Assembly (NCBI GenBank): GCA_017474385.1
Contig: JAFVHU010000110.1
Coordinates: 37,330-101,329, forward strand
DNA: 64,000 nt
Direction of reading: 5' to 3'
Source: Afipia sp.
GTDB taxonomy: Bacteria > Pseudomonadota > Alphaproteobacteria > Rhizobiales > Xanthobacteraceae
Positions 18,157 to 27,092 of the stretch are shown here, one piece after another. The notes under the pieces are model-generated. The model was given only the letters and a program-made list of their open reading frames with translations. It did no database searches and was not told the DNA's origin. Numbering within the stretch: the first letter of the stretch is position 1; every line of letters begins with the position of its first letter. Made by a program: the position numbers and the translations under genes.

Positions 18157-19803
18157 TTCCGGTCCCAAACCACGAACGTTTTGGAGGGGGCTGGATTTGC
18201 CGAGAATGGCCGCTCTGACGGCTTCCCGACTGCCGACGATTTTCACCGATTTGTCGCCGACAATGATAGCGCCGACGACCGTCCGCAGATACGCCTTGCG
18301 CGCGGGCGTTTCGCCATTATCGAGCAGGTCTCTCATAAGTTTGCTGAACGCAGCGATCCTTTCCGGGTCGATGCTGGCCGATGGCAGCACTTGCGACGCT
18401 GCGTGGTCATAGGCCGCCTGGGCCTTCTCGCGGTCGGCTTTGAGTTCAACGATTCGCTCGCGAAGAAGATCGTCGAGTTCGACGATGCCTTCCTCGATCC
18501 CCCGATAGAGACGCTTGAGGCGATCTTCGGCATCGACGACCTGAGATTTTAGCGTAGCAAGGCGGCGGTCAACGGCGGCGGTGCGTTCCTGACGCCGGGC
18601 GGCAATCGCGGAAAGCAACTCGGCCAGACGCTCGGGCGTGAACATGTTCTCCCTGAGCGCCCTCAGAACCAGATCATCCAGGAACGCCATCCGGATCGTG
18701 TTCCCCCGGCAGGCCGTCGGTCCCTTCTGCGCACGGCTGGCGCAGGTGTAATAGGCATAAATCCGCCCTGTGCTGGAGGTCCCGGTCCGCTGCGTCATCC
18801 CACCGCCGCAATGCGCACATTTGGCAAGTCCGGTCAGAAGGATCGGACCAGTGACCACGCGCGGGGCCGTGACCTTGGGGTTATTGGCCACAAGCTGGGC
18901 CTGGACGCGGTCGAACAGATCCTGCTCGACAATGGCGGGAGTTGCGATCTCAACGATTTCCGAGGCGGGTTTGCGTTCGCCGGTCCTGGCGGAGCGAACA
19001 TTGTAACGCCAGCGGCCAACATAGACGGTGTTAGTCAGGATATGGTGCGCCGGACCGACGCCAAAGGTCCCGCCGGCCTTGGTCCGGTAACCACGTCCGT
19101 TGAGCCACTTGACCAGTTGCTTGATGCCGAGCGGTGGCGTGCCGGTCCCGGTGTCACCTTCCGCATAGAGGCGAAAAATGAGCCGGACGGTCTCGGCCTC
19201 GACGGGCTCGACAGCGAGGTGCTTCTTGATCTTCTGCCCCCGCCGTTCGGCTTCGACAATGGTGTAACCGAGCGGAGGCGAGGCACCGTTCCAGAACCCT
19301 TGTTTGGCATTCTCCTTCATCGCCCTGGTCACGTTCTTGCCGTTTTCCTTCGAGGTATATTCGTCGAAGATGCCGATGATCTGGCGCATCATTTCCTGGG
19401 ACGGATCGGTGCCGGTGGGCTGCGTCATTGAGACGACCTCGACGCCGTGACGGCGAAGCTTGCGGATCGTCAACTCCATCGTGGCGCCGTCGCGGAAAAA
19501 CCGCGAAAAGGAGTGCACGACGATGACGTCATAGGGGTGATCTGCATCGCAGGCCCGTTCCAGCATCGCCTGAAACACCGGCCGCCGATCGTCGGTCGCG
19601 CTGGCGCCGGGCTCGACATACTCATCGACGACAGTCCAGCCGTTCGACAGACAATGACGCGTGGTCAAGTCGCGCTGCGAGGGAATTGACACCTCGCCCT
19701 CTGCCTGCCGTCCGGTCGAGACTCGCAGATAAACAGCGGCTCTCAACGGCTCCGGACAGTCCGTTGCAGCAAGACTTGTTCTTGTTTGCAAATTCCGGGT
19801 CAT
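18127..19803 (-). CDS. Large serine recombinase (integrase)
   Basis: 558 residues. The resolvase/invertase catalytic domain is at the N-terminus with [20 protein letters not shown] (catalytic Ser29) and [12 protein letters not shown]. It is followed by a recombinase domain ([26 protein letters not shown]), a zinc ribbon ([12 protein letters not shown]...CRGN) and a coiled-coil (residues about 415-480). It catalyses insertion and excision of the element. The last residues, RTRHDSNV, are encoded by the tRNA-Arg 3' half, so the present C-terminus was acquired at integration. The two preceding residues of context suggest the original stop lay in the circular form. Confidence 0.92.
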   Translation of the reverse strand: MTRNLQTRTSLAATDCPEPLRAAVYLRVSTGRQAEGEVSIPSQRDLTTRHCLSNGWTVVDEYVEPGASATDDRRPVFQAMLERACDADHPYDVIVVHSFSRFFRDGATMELTIRKLRRHGVEVVSMTQPTGTDPSQEMMRQIIGIFDEYTSKENGKNVTRAMKENAKQGFWNGASPPLGYTIVEAERRGQKIKKHLAVEPVEAETVRLIFRLYAEGDTGTGTPPLGIKQLVKWLNGRGYRTKAGGTFGVGPAHHILTNTVYVGRWRYNVRSARTGERKPASEIVEIATPAIVEQDLFDRVQAQLVANNPKVTAPRVVTGPILLTGLAKCAHCGGGMTQRTGTSSTGRIYAYYTCASRAQKGPTACRGNTIRMAFLDDLVLRALRENMFTPERLAELLSAIAARRQERTAAVDRRLATLKSQVVDAEDRLKRLYRGIEEGIVELDDLLRERIVELKADREKAQAAYDHAASQVLPSASIDPERIAAFSKLMRDLLDNGETPARKAYLRTVVGAIIVGDKSVKIVGSREAVRAAILGKSSPLQNVRGLGPEWRTRHDSNV

Positions 19804-19869
19804 TGACGAATCTCTACAGCCTCGCGTGATCGCGCTGTCTCCATCTTACTATTGATGCGGGCGGGGACG

Positions 19870-20217
19870 TCACGCCGCCATCATGTCGAACTCGACATGA
19901 ACGCGGTCATAGGGAAATTCCACGCCCCCACTTTCGGTCCGCTCCAAAATCCCCACGCCCAGCAGCAGCGTCACGTCGGAGTGGACCCCCTTGAAGTCTC
20001 GGTCGACCCGACGCGCGACTTCCCGGATCGTCAGCGGGCCGGCTCCGGTCATGACGCGCACGATCTCCATGCGCTTGGGTGCCAGCACCCGCCAAAGGTC
20101 GCTGACGCTCTCGAATGAAATTCGGTCGTCGCCAGCCTTACGCTGCCCGTGTGCAGTCGCCAGGATGCGGCGCGTTAGGTCGATTTGTGTCTCGACGCCC
20201 AGGATAACCGTCCGCAT
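19870..20217 (-). CDS. tumA: TumA-type HTH antitoxin
   Basis: 115 residues with a winged-helix core: VSDLWRVLAPKRMEIVRVM, GPLTIREVARRVDRDFKGV and LLLGVGILERTESGGVEFPY. This is the HVO_A0114-like DNA-binding family that acts as antitoxin to TumE toxins. It starts 3 nt after the toxin stop on the same strand, so the pair is an operon with the toxin first, an order opposite to many type II systems. It probably binds the repeats in front of the toxin gene and represses the operon. Confidence 0.8.
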   Translation of the reverse strand: MRTVILGVETQIDLTRRILATAHGQRKAGDDRISFESVSDLWRVLAPKRMEIVRVMTGAGPLTIREVARRVDRDFKGVHSDVTLLLGVGILERTESGGVEFPYDRVHVEFDMMAA

Positions 20218-20220
20218 GCT

Positions 20221-20499
20221 CTATCTCCGCTTATTCACGTCGCGCCAAAAATCCGCCAGCAGCCGCTCCAGCCCACGAAACGTATAAGAGCTTTCCTTGC
20301 CATCCAGGTGGCGATGATCGCCCTTGCCGCGCTCGTTATCGTAACGCACGCGGCAGACGCCGTTCACCACATAGGCGAGCCGGTATTTGTAGTTGTGCTG
20401 ACTGCCCGAGACGGGCTCGGGAACCTCCCACACAACCAGCTCCGCAAAGCCGGGGCCGACGACAAGGCGGGTTCGCGTAATCTTACGTGCCTTGGCCAT
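20221..20499 (-). CDS. tumE: TumE-type toxin (DUF6516)
   Basis: 92 residues: an N-terminal basic segment, then VVWEVPEPVSGSQHNYKYRLAYVV, CRVRYDNERGKGDHRHLDG and a C-terminal LLADFWRDVNKRR helix. The NYKYRLAYV...RYDNERGKGDHRH block is the hallmark of TumE/DUF6516 toxins, thought to be RNases. It is first gene of the pair and begins almost at the predicted transcription start, so translation is probably leaderless or nearly so. Confidence 0.8.
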   Translation of the reverse strand: MAKARKITRTRLVVGPGFAELVVWEVPEPVSGSQHNYKYRLAYVVNGVCRVRYDNERGKGDHRHLDGKESSYTFRGLERLLADFWRDVNKRR

Positions 20500-20508
20500 T
20501 GATGGAAT

Positions 20509-20548
20509 TTAATACATCAGTGTGACCATGATGTCAACGAATACATCA
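20509..20548 (-). promoter_or_regulatory. Toxin-antitoxin promoter with repeated operator
   Basis: On the minus strand a consensus -35 TTGACA (20532-20537) and -10 TATTAA (20509-20514) are 17 bp apart. The nine-base sequence TGATGTATT occurs twice in the same orientation, at 20511-20519 covering the -10 and at 20540-20548 just upstream of the -35. This is a likely antitoxin binding pair. Expected transcription start near 20502 is only about 3 nt before the toxin ATG. Confidence 0.75.
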
Positions 20549-20636
20549 ACACCGTGCAATTCCGCCGGATTTCTTTGTTTTCTGCGAGAGTGCAAATGTC
20601 GTCGCCCTTGGTCATGCTGACCATCAAGCATCATGC

Positions 20637-20882
20637 TCACTTCCGCTTGGGGATCTTCATCGCTTCATCCGGTGCAGCGGCGCCGTTTCGTGGTAAGTCA
20701 GCACCCCCAAACAGCGCATCGAGCTGTCTGCCGAGCCAGGTTTCCAGTACCTGCACCTCGGCGTCGGAAACGCGAAGAGAGCGGTCGATATCGAATTCAA
20801 CCGACCAGCCGGCCTCCTTGCCCAGATTTCCTCTTGTCGCCGACCGCCGCGAGGTGCGCGCCGCTCTCCGCTCAGCGGCCAT
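20637..20882 (-). CDS. Small hypothetical protein translationally coupled to the relaxase
   Basis: 81 residues beginning MAAERRAARTSRRSATRGN and continuing AGWSVEFDIDRSLRVSD, EVQVLETWLGRQLDALFGG. Its start at 20882 lies inside the last codons of the relaxase gene, giving an overlap of 11 nt that implies translational coupling. The acidic amphipathic middle differs from the basic N-terminus. I do not recognise a family; the position suggests a role in mobilization or its control. Confidence 0.6.
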   Translation of the reverse strand: MAAERRAARTSRRSATRGNLGKEAGWSVEFDIDRSLRVSDAEVQVLETWLGRQLDALFGGADLPRNGAAAPDEAMKIPKRK

Positions 20883-23634
20883 AGTCCAACCCGCGGTCAT
20901 GCGTGCGCCCACTGGATGGCGGAGCGGGGCGGACGGCCTCTTGCGCCGCAGGCGGCTTGGTAGGTGGCCGCATTGCCATATCCGCCGATTGCCGGCTGTG
21001 ATGCCGATCGGCCTGTTTCGCCGGCGGAGTGGCCTGTTCGATGACGGCGATCGTCGATGTCTTGGCGTGTCCGTTGGACAGTCGTCCGGCGAGTAGTGCG
21101 CGCCGCTCTTCGGCGGATGCTGCTTCGGCCTGCTGCGCGCGATCCAGCGGCAGACCGGAGGAAAGCAGCGCGTTGATCTGGGAGCGATCGACGACAAGGC
21201 GGGTTTCGTCGCGGGCGCGGCTCGCTGCGACATGTACGGCATGGCGATCGAACCGGGGATCGAGCAGCACGACGGCGCGATCAACTGTCATGCCCTGTGA
21301 TCCGTGCACGGTGCTGGCATAGGCCCAGCCGAGCCGAGTTCGTCCGCGTTCGTCGGCGATGTCGGCGGGAGCGAAGCTGATGCGGCGCGTGGCGATGACC
21401 GCTTCAATACGGATGTTGCAGGGCGTATTCTGGTCTTTCGACGGATCAGCGTGGATGGCGGTCACAGTCGCAACCGTGCCGTTGACGACGCCGAGCTGAT
21501 CGTTGCGAAGCTGGAAGCGGATTTTGTCGCCGGCCGCGATTTCAAGACGGGTTGACCGGCCCGATGGCGTAACCGCTTCAACGCTGGCCTCTGCGCCGTG
21601 AATGACACCCTCGCGTTTGAGTTCGGCGCGAACCGCCCGTGAGACATCCGCGACCTGTTTGTTGGTCCGGGCGATCAGGAGGGTAGAACTGTCGGGATGC
21701 TCGACGCTTGCATGGTTCCAGAGTTCGACGATCCGCTGCAGCGTAGCCCGGTAGGAGGGAGCTTCTTCGAAGCAGCCGTGCGCCTGGAATGCGTCAAGCG
21801 CTTCCTCGGCCCGACCCGCGCCGAAATCCGTTACGGCCTGGCGCGCCCAGGCGTCACGCTGGCGCACAATGGTGTCAACGCGCGTGGCCTCGACGCTGCG
21901 AACGACGAGATCGAGTCCCGGGCCCGCGCCGATCGCCTGCAATTGCCGGCGATCGCCGACCAGGATCACCCTGGCTTGTGCCCGCTCGACTTCCGATAGC
22001 AGTGCATGGGTTTCTCGTGAAGACAGGAGACCCGCCTCGTCCACGATCAGAACCGACTTCTCGTCAAGGAAGCGCTCACCGGTCCTAAGGCGTTCGACCC
22101 AGGACGCGGTTGCTCGCGCTTCGATGTTCAGATCCTGTTGGAGCGCACGGGCGACACGCCATGCGGTGGCCGTGCCGATAACGCGATGACCGGCCGCCTG
22201 CCAGGCTTCCACGATCGGCGCGAGTGTCGTGGTCTTGCCCGAGCCCGGAGCGCCTTCGATGACGACGATGGCATTTGGACCCGTTGCGGCCTCGGCGGCA
22301 AAGGCCTGTTCAGCGCTCAACCCACGCGCGGCGCTTCGCGCCATGATGTCGGCGCGTTCAATCCCCGCCCCGCGCCGTTCAGCCAGCCTTGAGGTGGTCG
22401 CAACCAGGTCGCGCTCGATCGCGATCATCTCTGGCGTCGAGTAACGCGCCTGGCCTATGGCATCGCGGCCGATTTCGACGAATGTCCCGGAGGTGACAAG
22501 CTGATCGACCTCCTGGTCAACTCGCGACAGTGGCAGGCCGAGCCCGACACTTGCCGCGTGGACGGAGCGAACCAACTCGCGGCGGTCGATGACGCTTTCA
22601 TGCTGCGTCAATTCTGCCGGCAGCGTCGCCAGCCGGTCGGCGAAGATGTGCCCGGCATCCCCGGCGATAAATTCCCGAGCCGATCGCTTCTGAAGCGCCG
22701 CGCGGATGTCACCGTCAAGACCGGTCGATTGTGCCGCCTCCCGCCAGATCGTTTTGCGTTCGGCATCCAGTTCTTTCGCGTGGCGCGTCGATTTGGCGAC
22801 AGCTGAGGCCAGCGCAGCCGAGGAACCGCTGCTCGTGCCCGCCTCGGCCAGCTCCCTTTCAATTTCCTGCCGGCGCGCGGAGAAATAGGTTATGGCTTTG
22901 TCGCTTATACCGGCCAGCTCGAACGTGCCGTTCTGCCCGAGGCGATTGATATCGAAGCCGAGTTCGGCCATCTCGTTTGCGAGGGCCGCATGATAGACGG
23001 CACCCGCCGCCATCTTCCAGTCGCGCAGGACGGTGGAATGCAGCGCTCCCACCGTGCCATCGGCGCGCGTCGCCATGTTGAGGACGACGGCATGGGTGTG
23101 AAGGTTCGGATCACCGAAGACCCGACCGTCGGCATGCTCCGCCGGGCGACTTTCGCCATGCTGGAACAACGCGGCCGTCAGCGCGACCTTTTCGACGCGT
23201 GCGCCATCTTTGCCGCGGCGTGCGTATATCGCTTCGCGTTCAATCGTGACCAGGGTGGCGCGGACGGCGCGCTCCTGTGCAGCTTCGAGGTTGCGACGCA
23301 GATTTTCATCCCCGAAGGCCCACGCCAGCGACACCGAGCGCGGCGCGGAAAACGTCAGGTCGAAGGCCGGAACACGCCGGTCCACCGTGCTGCCCGCGTT
23401 GGTGAGAAGCGACTGCCCGTTCTCGCCGAGCCCTTCATAGAGGCGGGCGAAATCTTTCGGCTGGACCGTTGCTGCATCGCGTCGGCCGAGATCGCCACGC
23501 GGCGCATACCAGACGCCCTCCGGCTCCCTGCTGCCAAGATAATATTCGGCGCCGCGCGCATAATAAGCGCTGGACGCCGCCACATTCCACGTCGCAACCA
23601 CCGCAATGGTCTCCGAACTTAAGACCATTGACAT
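20872..23634 (-). CDS. MobF-family conjugative relaxase-helicase (TrwC/TraA-like)
   Basis: 920 residues. The N-terminal relaxase domain has tyrosine pairs (SSAYYARGAEYYLG) and a histidine metal cluster formed by FQHGESRP (His159) and PNLHTHAVVLN (His179, His181). A superfamily I helicase follows with Walker A GAPGSGKTTT (461-470), VLIVDEAGLLSSRE, LVGDRRQLQAIGAG, YASTVHGSQGMTVD and VAASRARDETRLV. It would nick oriT, stay covalently bound to DNA and unwind it during transfer. The element lacks a mating channel. The 3' end overlaps the next small gene. Confidence 0.93.
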   Translation of the reverse strand: MSMVLSSETIAVVATWNVAASSAYYARGAEYYLGSREPEGVWYAPRGDLGRRDAATVQPKDFARLYEGLGENGQSLLTNAGSTVDRRVPAFDLTFSAPRSVSLAWAFGDENLRRNLEAAQERAVRATLVTIEREAIYARRGKDGARVEKVALTAALFQHGESRPAEHADGRVFGDPNLHTHAVVLNMATRADGTVGALHSTVLRDWKMAAGAVYHAALANEMAELGFDINRLGQNGTFELAGISDKAITYFSARRQEIERELAEAGTSSGSSAALASAVAKSTRHAKELDAERKTIWREAAQSTGLDGDIRAALQKRSAREFIAGDAGHIFADRLATLPAELTQHESVIDRRELVRSVHAASVGLGLPLSRVDQEVDQLVTSGTFVEIGRDAIGQARYSTPEMIAIERDLVATTSRLAERRGAGIERADIMARSAARGLSAEQAFAAEAATGPNAIVVIEGAPGSGKTTTLAPIVEAWQAAGHRVIGTATAWRVARALQQDLNIEARATASWVERLRTGERFLDEKSVLIVDEAGLLSSRETHALLSEVERAQARVILVGDRRQLQAIGAGPGLDLVVRSVEATRVDTIVRQRDAWARQAVTDFGAGRAEEALDAFQAHGCFEEAPSYRATLQRIVELWNHASVEHPDSSTLLIARTNKQVADVSRAVRAELKREGVIHGAEASVEAVTPSGRSTRLEIAAGDKIRFQLRNDQLGVVNGTVATVTAIHADPSKDQNTPCNIRIEAVIATRRISFAPADIADERGRTRLGWAYASTVHGSQGMTVDRAVVLLDPRFDRHAVHVAASRARDETRLVVDRSQINALLSSGLPLDRAQQAEAASAEERRALLAGRLSNGHAKTSTIAVIEQATPPAKQADRHHSRQSADMAMRPPTKPPAAQEAVRPAPPSSGRTHDRGLDYGR

Positions 23635-24333
23635 GCAGTGCTTTCAGGGGAGAGAGCTGGATTCTGGCCCCACGATATGCGTTTCTACTTAGAATCCACG
23701 AATGCGCGGAAAAGCAGCGCCGCGATACGGGCGGTGAAAGCGCCCATTCCGCCCGAGCTACGCCGCAGACGGTTCAAGGCGCCAGACGCGCTGATCGCTT
23801 CGCCCTTGGAGGACGCATCGCCTATCTGCGGCGTGACGATCGTCGGACAGCCAGCCGTCACGACAAATATCTTGGATCCGATCCCACGCGGCGACAGCAC
23901 GATGCCGTCTTCGTGAGCGATCGAGCCTTTCCTTTGGTCCGGGTTCGGCGGGTCAAGCCACCGCGCCTGGACCTCTGGATCGCGCCACTGCTGCTGCTAT
24001 GGCGTCGCGGTCGCGGGGCGGCGGAGTGCCTTTGAGCCGTTGCGCTCCTGTCAGGCCGCTTAGGCCCGGCGTCCATACCTGCCTTTTTGCTGGCCGATCA
24101 CACGCCACAATACGCTCGCTGCGCTCGCCGACCTCAACCCGCAATGGCTAGTTCGCGATCTTCTTCCCCTGCCGCCAAGCGGCGGCATTCCTCGCGAGTC
24201 AACAAGATCGCTCAGCCCGCCATCCTCCGCTAACGCTGCGGGCCAAAGGCTGCGGGTCGGTCGTTGCGGCGCTCACAGATCGCCATCAAGGCCGCGATGG
24301 TCGCGGGCTTGGAAACAGCAACAGGAGATCACC
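23635..24333. other. Divergent intergenic region without a convincing gene
   Basis: Nearly 700 nt lie between the relaxase start and the DUF736 start. Overlapping short frames exist on both strands at 23638-23916 and 23685-23900, neither recognisable nor with a good ribosome site. The position, next to the relaxase gene and containing the inverted repeat at 23659-23697, makes this the best place to look for an oriT and for divergent promoters. Confidence 0.5.
23659..23697. promoter_or_regulatory. Inverted repeat GGATTCT...AGAATCC upstream of the relaxase
   Basis: GGATTCT at 23659-23665 and its exact complement AGAATCC at 23691-23697 flank a 25-nt spacer, starting about 25 nt before the relaxase start codon. 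The same GGATTCT occurs before the ParA-like gene (27964) and before the 390-residue gene (29240). A shared operator or part of oriT are both possible. Confidence 0.4.
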
Positions 24334-24630
24334 ATGGCTCAGATTGGCACCTTCACCCGCGCCGAAGACGGCTCGTACACCGGCACCATCAAGACGCTTT
24401 CGCTCAACGTCAAGGCGCGCTTGCTCCCGGTCGACCCCTCGCAGAGCGAGAAGGCTCCGAACCTGCGCGTGATGGCCGGCACGATCGAGATCGGCGCCGC
24501 GTGGCAGCGGACCTCGAAGGAGAACACCATCTATCACTCGGTGAAGCTCGATGATCCATCCTTCGCGGCGCCGATCTACGCCAACCTCGTCGCGGTCGAT
24601 GACGCCTACGCGCTGGTCTGGTCGCGCTGA
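24334..24630 (+). CDS. DUF736 protein
   Basis: 98 residues: MAQIGTFTRAEDGSYTGTIK, LNVKARLLPVDPSQSEKAPN, VMAGTIEIGAAWQRTS and YANLVAVDDAYALVWSR. This is the complete DUF736 pattern, a family carried almost exclusively by alphaproteobacterial plasmids and integrative elements; the molecular role is unknown. It has a strong AGGAG ribosome site and is the only plus-strand gene of the element. It supports the conjugative-element identity. Confidence 0.92.
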   Translation: MAQIGTFTRAEDGSYTGTIKTLSLNVKARLLPVDPSQSEKAPNLRVMAGTIEIGAAWQRTSKENTIYHSVKLDDPSFAAPIYANLVAVDDAYALVWSR

Positions 24631-24637
24631 TCACCTT

Positions 24638-24667
24638 GCGGCGCCTCGCACCGGCGCGAGGCGCCGC
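24638..24667 (+). terminator. Perfect 12-bp hairpin after DUF736
   Basis: GCGGCGCCTCGC pairs exactly with GCGAGGCGCCGC around a six-base loop, 7 nt after the DUF736 stop codon. There is no T-run, so it may end transcription weakly or protect the mRNA 3' end. Confidence 0.55.
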
Positions 24668-24931
24668 CGCTCCTCTCTGCCGGATTTGCAGAGTGCCGAG
24701 GCCAGACGGCGCTGCAAACCCAGAACTCAAGCCAAAGCGCTACGCACAATGCTCAGCCCCGCATAATCCGCCCGACCCACAATGCCGGGGCCGGACAAAG
24801 CTCCTCGGCGTTTGCCCCGTGCCGAAAACTTCCCGCTGGTCCGCACGCGGACCGGCGAACACGGTGCAGCGCAAAAGAGCCGCTCGCTGGGCTCCGCCCG
24901 GCTCGAAAAGCACGGCTGCTAAAGCATCACT

Positions 24932-24958
24932 GAGAGCGCCGCATCATGCGGGGCTCTC
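24932..24958 (-). terminator. Hairpin at the end of the coupling-protein operon
   Basis: GAGAGCGCCGCA and TGCGGGGCTCTC form a 12-position stem with one mismatch around a three-base loop, 18 nt beyond the coupling-protein stop on the minus strand. The region from 24631 to 24976 contains this, the DUF736 hairpin and no gene. No clear T-run follows. Confidence 0.5.
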
Positions 24959-24976
24959 TTGATCATTCGTTCTTGC

Positions 24977-26698
24977 TCACGCGCCGGTCTTCGCCCACGC
25001 GGCGTCCCTGTAGGCTTCGCGCCGCTTTCGCCAATGTGTGAACGGAGTTTCGACGACGGCAGGATTGCCGAGACCGAAAACAAGAGCGCGAACGGCAAGG
25101 ACACCGTCAACGATGCGCACGCCAAGCTCGTTGTCCAGGTAATTTGGCGCGATCACGTCGATTTCATTCTCTTGCCGGATTTTCTCAGGCTTGTCCCTGC
25201 TGGCGGCAACCCACGTTTCGATTGTGCGGCGACCTGCATATTTGCATACCACGCGTTCGCGTGTTTCGGAAATGCCGAGTTTGCACACGACTTTGATCTT
25301 GAAGCGCGCTTCAAGCGTCGCCGCGTCGTGCTGCTGATAGAGCTTGAGGATTTGCTCCCAGTCCTGGGTCGCTACGATGGCGGCTGCTCCTTTTTCCCGG
25401 CCGACATTGAGCAGTTTCGGAAACTGTTCAAGACGCCCCAGAACGGGCAGCTCATCCAGGATCAGGTGCAGCCACGGACGATCCCGTTTCGGCATGGAGG
25501 GGCTGAGCAACTTGCCGCAGACGACATCCACAAGCAGGCCGCTGATCGCCGTCGAGAGAAGGGGATACTCCGCATTATGCTGGAGAACGATCGTCCGTGG
25601 CAGACCGGACTGCTCGGAAAGCCAGTCGCCGACGCTGAAGCGGCGCTCGTTGCTGGAGGCTTCCGCCTGCGCCAGCGGGCGGATCGTCGTCAAGGCCGCG
25701 ACCCACAGCGTCAGCATCAGGCTTAGCGTGGTTCTGTTGGCCGCGCCGTCGTCGTCGAGTTCGATGAGATGGGCACTCGGCGCACGCGCGACCTCAAGAG
25801 CCGCGCGTAGCTCTTTCGGGCTTTTGAACACGAACTTAAACAGGTCGGCCCATCCCCAATCGGTTTTGCGCTCACGTTGCAACGCCTCGATGGTTCCCGA
25901 CAGGATGGCCTTCGCGCCATTGGACCACATCGATTCCAGTTCTGGGCCCGACGGCACGAGCTTTTCCGCAACCTCGCGAGCGCCTTGCGCATTGGTGACG
26001 TCGCGGCCGATATCCCAAGTCCATCCTCTTGCGTCATGAGGCGCCACCAGAAGAATCCGGTCAATCGGCGCGCAGGAGAGAACGTCGCCCTTGGCGTCGT
26101 GAATGATCGATCGCCCCCCACGCACCAGAATCTGTTCAGCCCAACCACGGATCATCGCGCTCTTGCCCGAACCTTGGTCGCCGACGACAAGAATATTGGA
26201 AGCCTCTGCGACGGGCGTAAGCTGAACGTAGGGCGCAAGCCAGAGCGAATCCGGCTGCGCCGCTCCGGTCACGGCAATGGCGTTGCGCAGTGAGATTCGG
26301 CCCTGCGCCCCAAATATCGGCCACGGACCCCGGATCGTGCGGACCGTCTCCTTCGGCGAAGTATGCTTCCAGCTCCAGATCGCCGCAAGAAATGCCGCGA
26401 TCATCGAGCAGCCAAGAAAAAGGTAGAGCCGGACATAGAACGGCGGCCAAGCCAACCACGCCCGGAGATTGGCTGTGCGGCAATCGAGATTGAAGACCTG
26501 CAACGGCCCCGGTCCGCAGTAGCGTTGGAAACCGTCATCCCAGACCGTTCTCCAGAAATAAGCCGGGGTGATGTTCGGACTGGCAAATGGAGCAAGAAGG
26601 GCGATGATGAAGAAGCTAAAGATCATGACGCCACATGCCGCAAGTAGCGCGGCTGCCAATGCGGGGCCGGTGGACTTCTTGAGCTTGATGCCTGTCAT
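24977..26698 (-). CDS. VirD4/TraG-like type IV coupling protein
   Basis: 573 residues. Three hydrophobic segments near residues 11-40, 85-110 and possibly 45-55 anchor it in the inner membrane. The ATPase domain has Walker A VVGDQGSGKSA (171-181), HDAKGDVL and Walker B LHLILDELPVLGRLEQ, then VATQDWEQI. It would link the relaxosome to a mating channel. Start 26698 was chosen over an open frame to 27085 because that frame overlaps the preceding real gene. It follows the 128-residue gene by 7 nt in the operon parA-like, small gene, coupling protein. Confidence 0.88.
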   Translation of the reverse strand: MTGIKLKKSTGPALAAALLAACGVMIFSFFIIALLAPFASPNITPAYFWRTVWDDGFQRYCGPGPLQVFNLDCRTANLRAWLAWPPFYVRLYLFLGCSMIAAFLAAIWSWKHTSPKETVRTIRGPWPIFGAQGRISLRNAIAVTGAAQPDSLWLAPYVQLTPVAEASNILVVGDQGSGKSAMIRGWAEQILVRGGRSIIHDAKGDVLSCAPIDRILLVAPHDARGWTWDIGRDVTNAQGAREVAEKLVPSGPELESMWSNGAKAILSGTIEALQRERKTDWGWADLFKFVFKSPKELRAALEVARAPSAHLIELDDDGAANRTTLSLMLTLWVAALTTIRPLAQAEASSNERRFSVGDWLSEQSGLPRTIVLQHNAEYPLLSTAISGLLVDVVCGKLLSPSMPKRDRPWLHLILDELPVLGRLEQFPKLLNVGREKGAAAIVATQDWEQILKLYQQHDAATLEARFKIKVVCKLGISETRERVVCKYAGRRTIETWVAASRDKPEKIRQENEIDVIAPNYLDNELGVRIVDGVLAVRALVFGLGNPAVVETPFTHWRKRREAYRDAAWAKTGA

Positions 26699-26705
26699 TG
26701 TGCTG

Positions 26706-27092
26706 TTACTCCACAATCTTGAGAAGGATCGAGCCGAGGATGACAAGGCCGAAACCCGCAGCCCATCCACGCACGACAGCCCGGACGAACCATCTGGGTT
26801 CGCGTCTTCGCAAGAGCGCCCAGCCGTAATCCTCTCCGGCCTCTGGAACGGCGGAAGATTGGGCGTGCGGGGTGGGCTCCGGTTCTCGCCAGTTCGGAAA
26901 TGGGTTTTGATGGCCGAGGCTCGACAGGAACGCCGCGAGGCCCTCTTCTCCAAGGCGCGCCAGCGCGCTGGGGTCGAATTCGCCCGCACCCGTCTCGAAT
27001 TGAGAGGCCAGCCGCTGTGCGGTTGCCCGCCGCTCACGGCTGCCTTCGTCGATGGCGCGTGATGCCGCCGCTCTGAAACTCTCATTCTTCAT
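26706..27092 (-). CDS. Small membrane-tailed accessory transfer protein
   Basis: 128 residues. The N-terminal two thirds are soluble and charged (MKNESFRAAASRAIDEG, DPSALARLGEEGLAAFLSSL); the C-terminus has one transmembrane helix (GWAAGFGLVILGSILLKIVE). The start at 27092 lies inside the last codons of the ParA-like gene (11-nt overlap), so the two are coupled. I do not recognise the family. Position between a ParA-like ATPase and the coupling protein suggests a role in recruiting the transfer complex to the membrane. Confidence 0.65.
   Translation of the reverse strand: MKNESFRAAASRAIDEGSRERRATAQRLASQFETGAGEFDPSALARLGEEGLAAFLSSLGHQNPFPNWREPEPTPHAQSSAVPEAGEDYGWALLRRREPRWFVRAVVRGWAAGFGLVILGSILLKIVE

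Noticed and set aside
23638-23916. Two overlapping short frames on opposite strands, either possibly a gene
   Set aside because: No recognisable motif or ribosome site on either; kept as intergenic.
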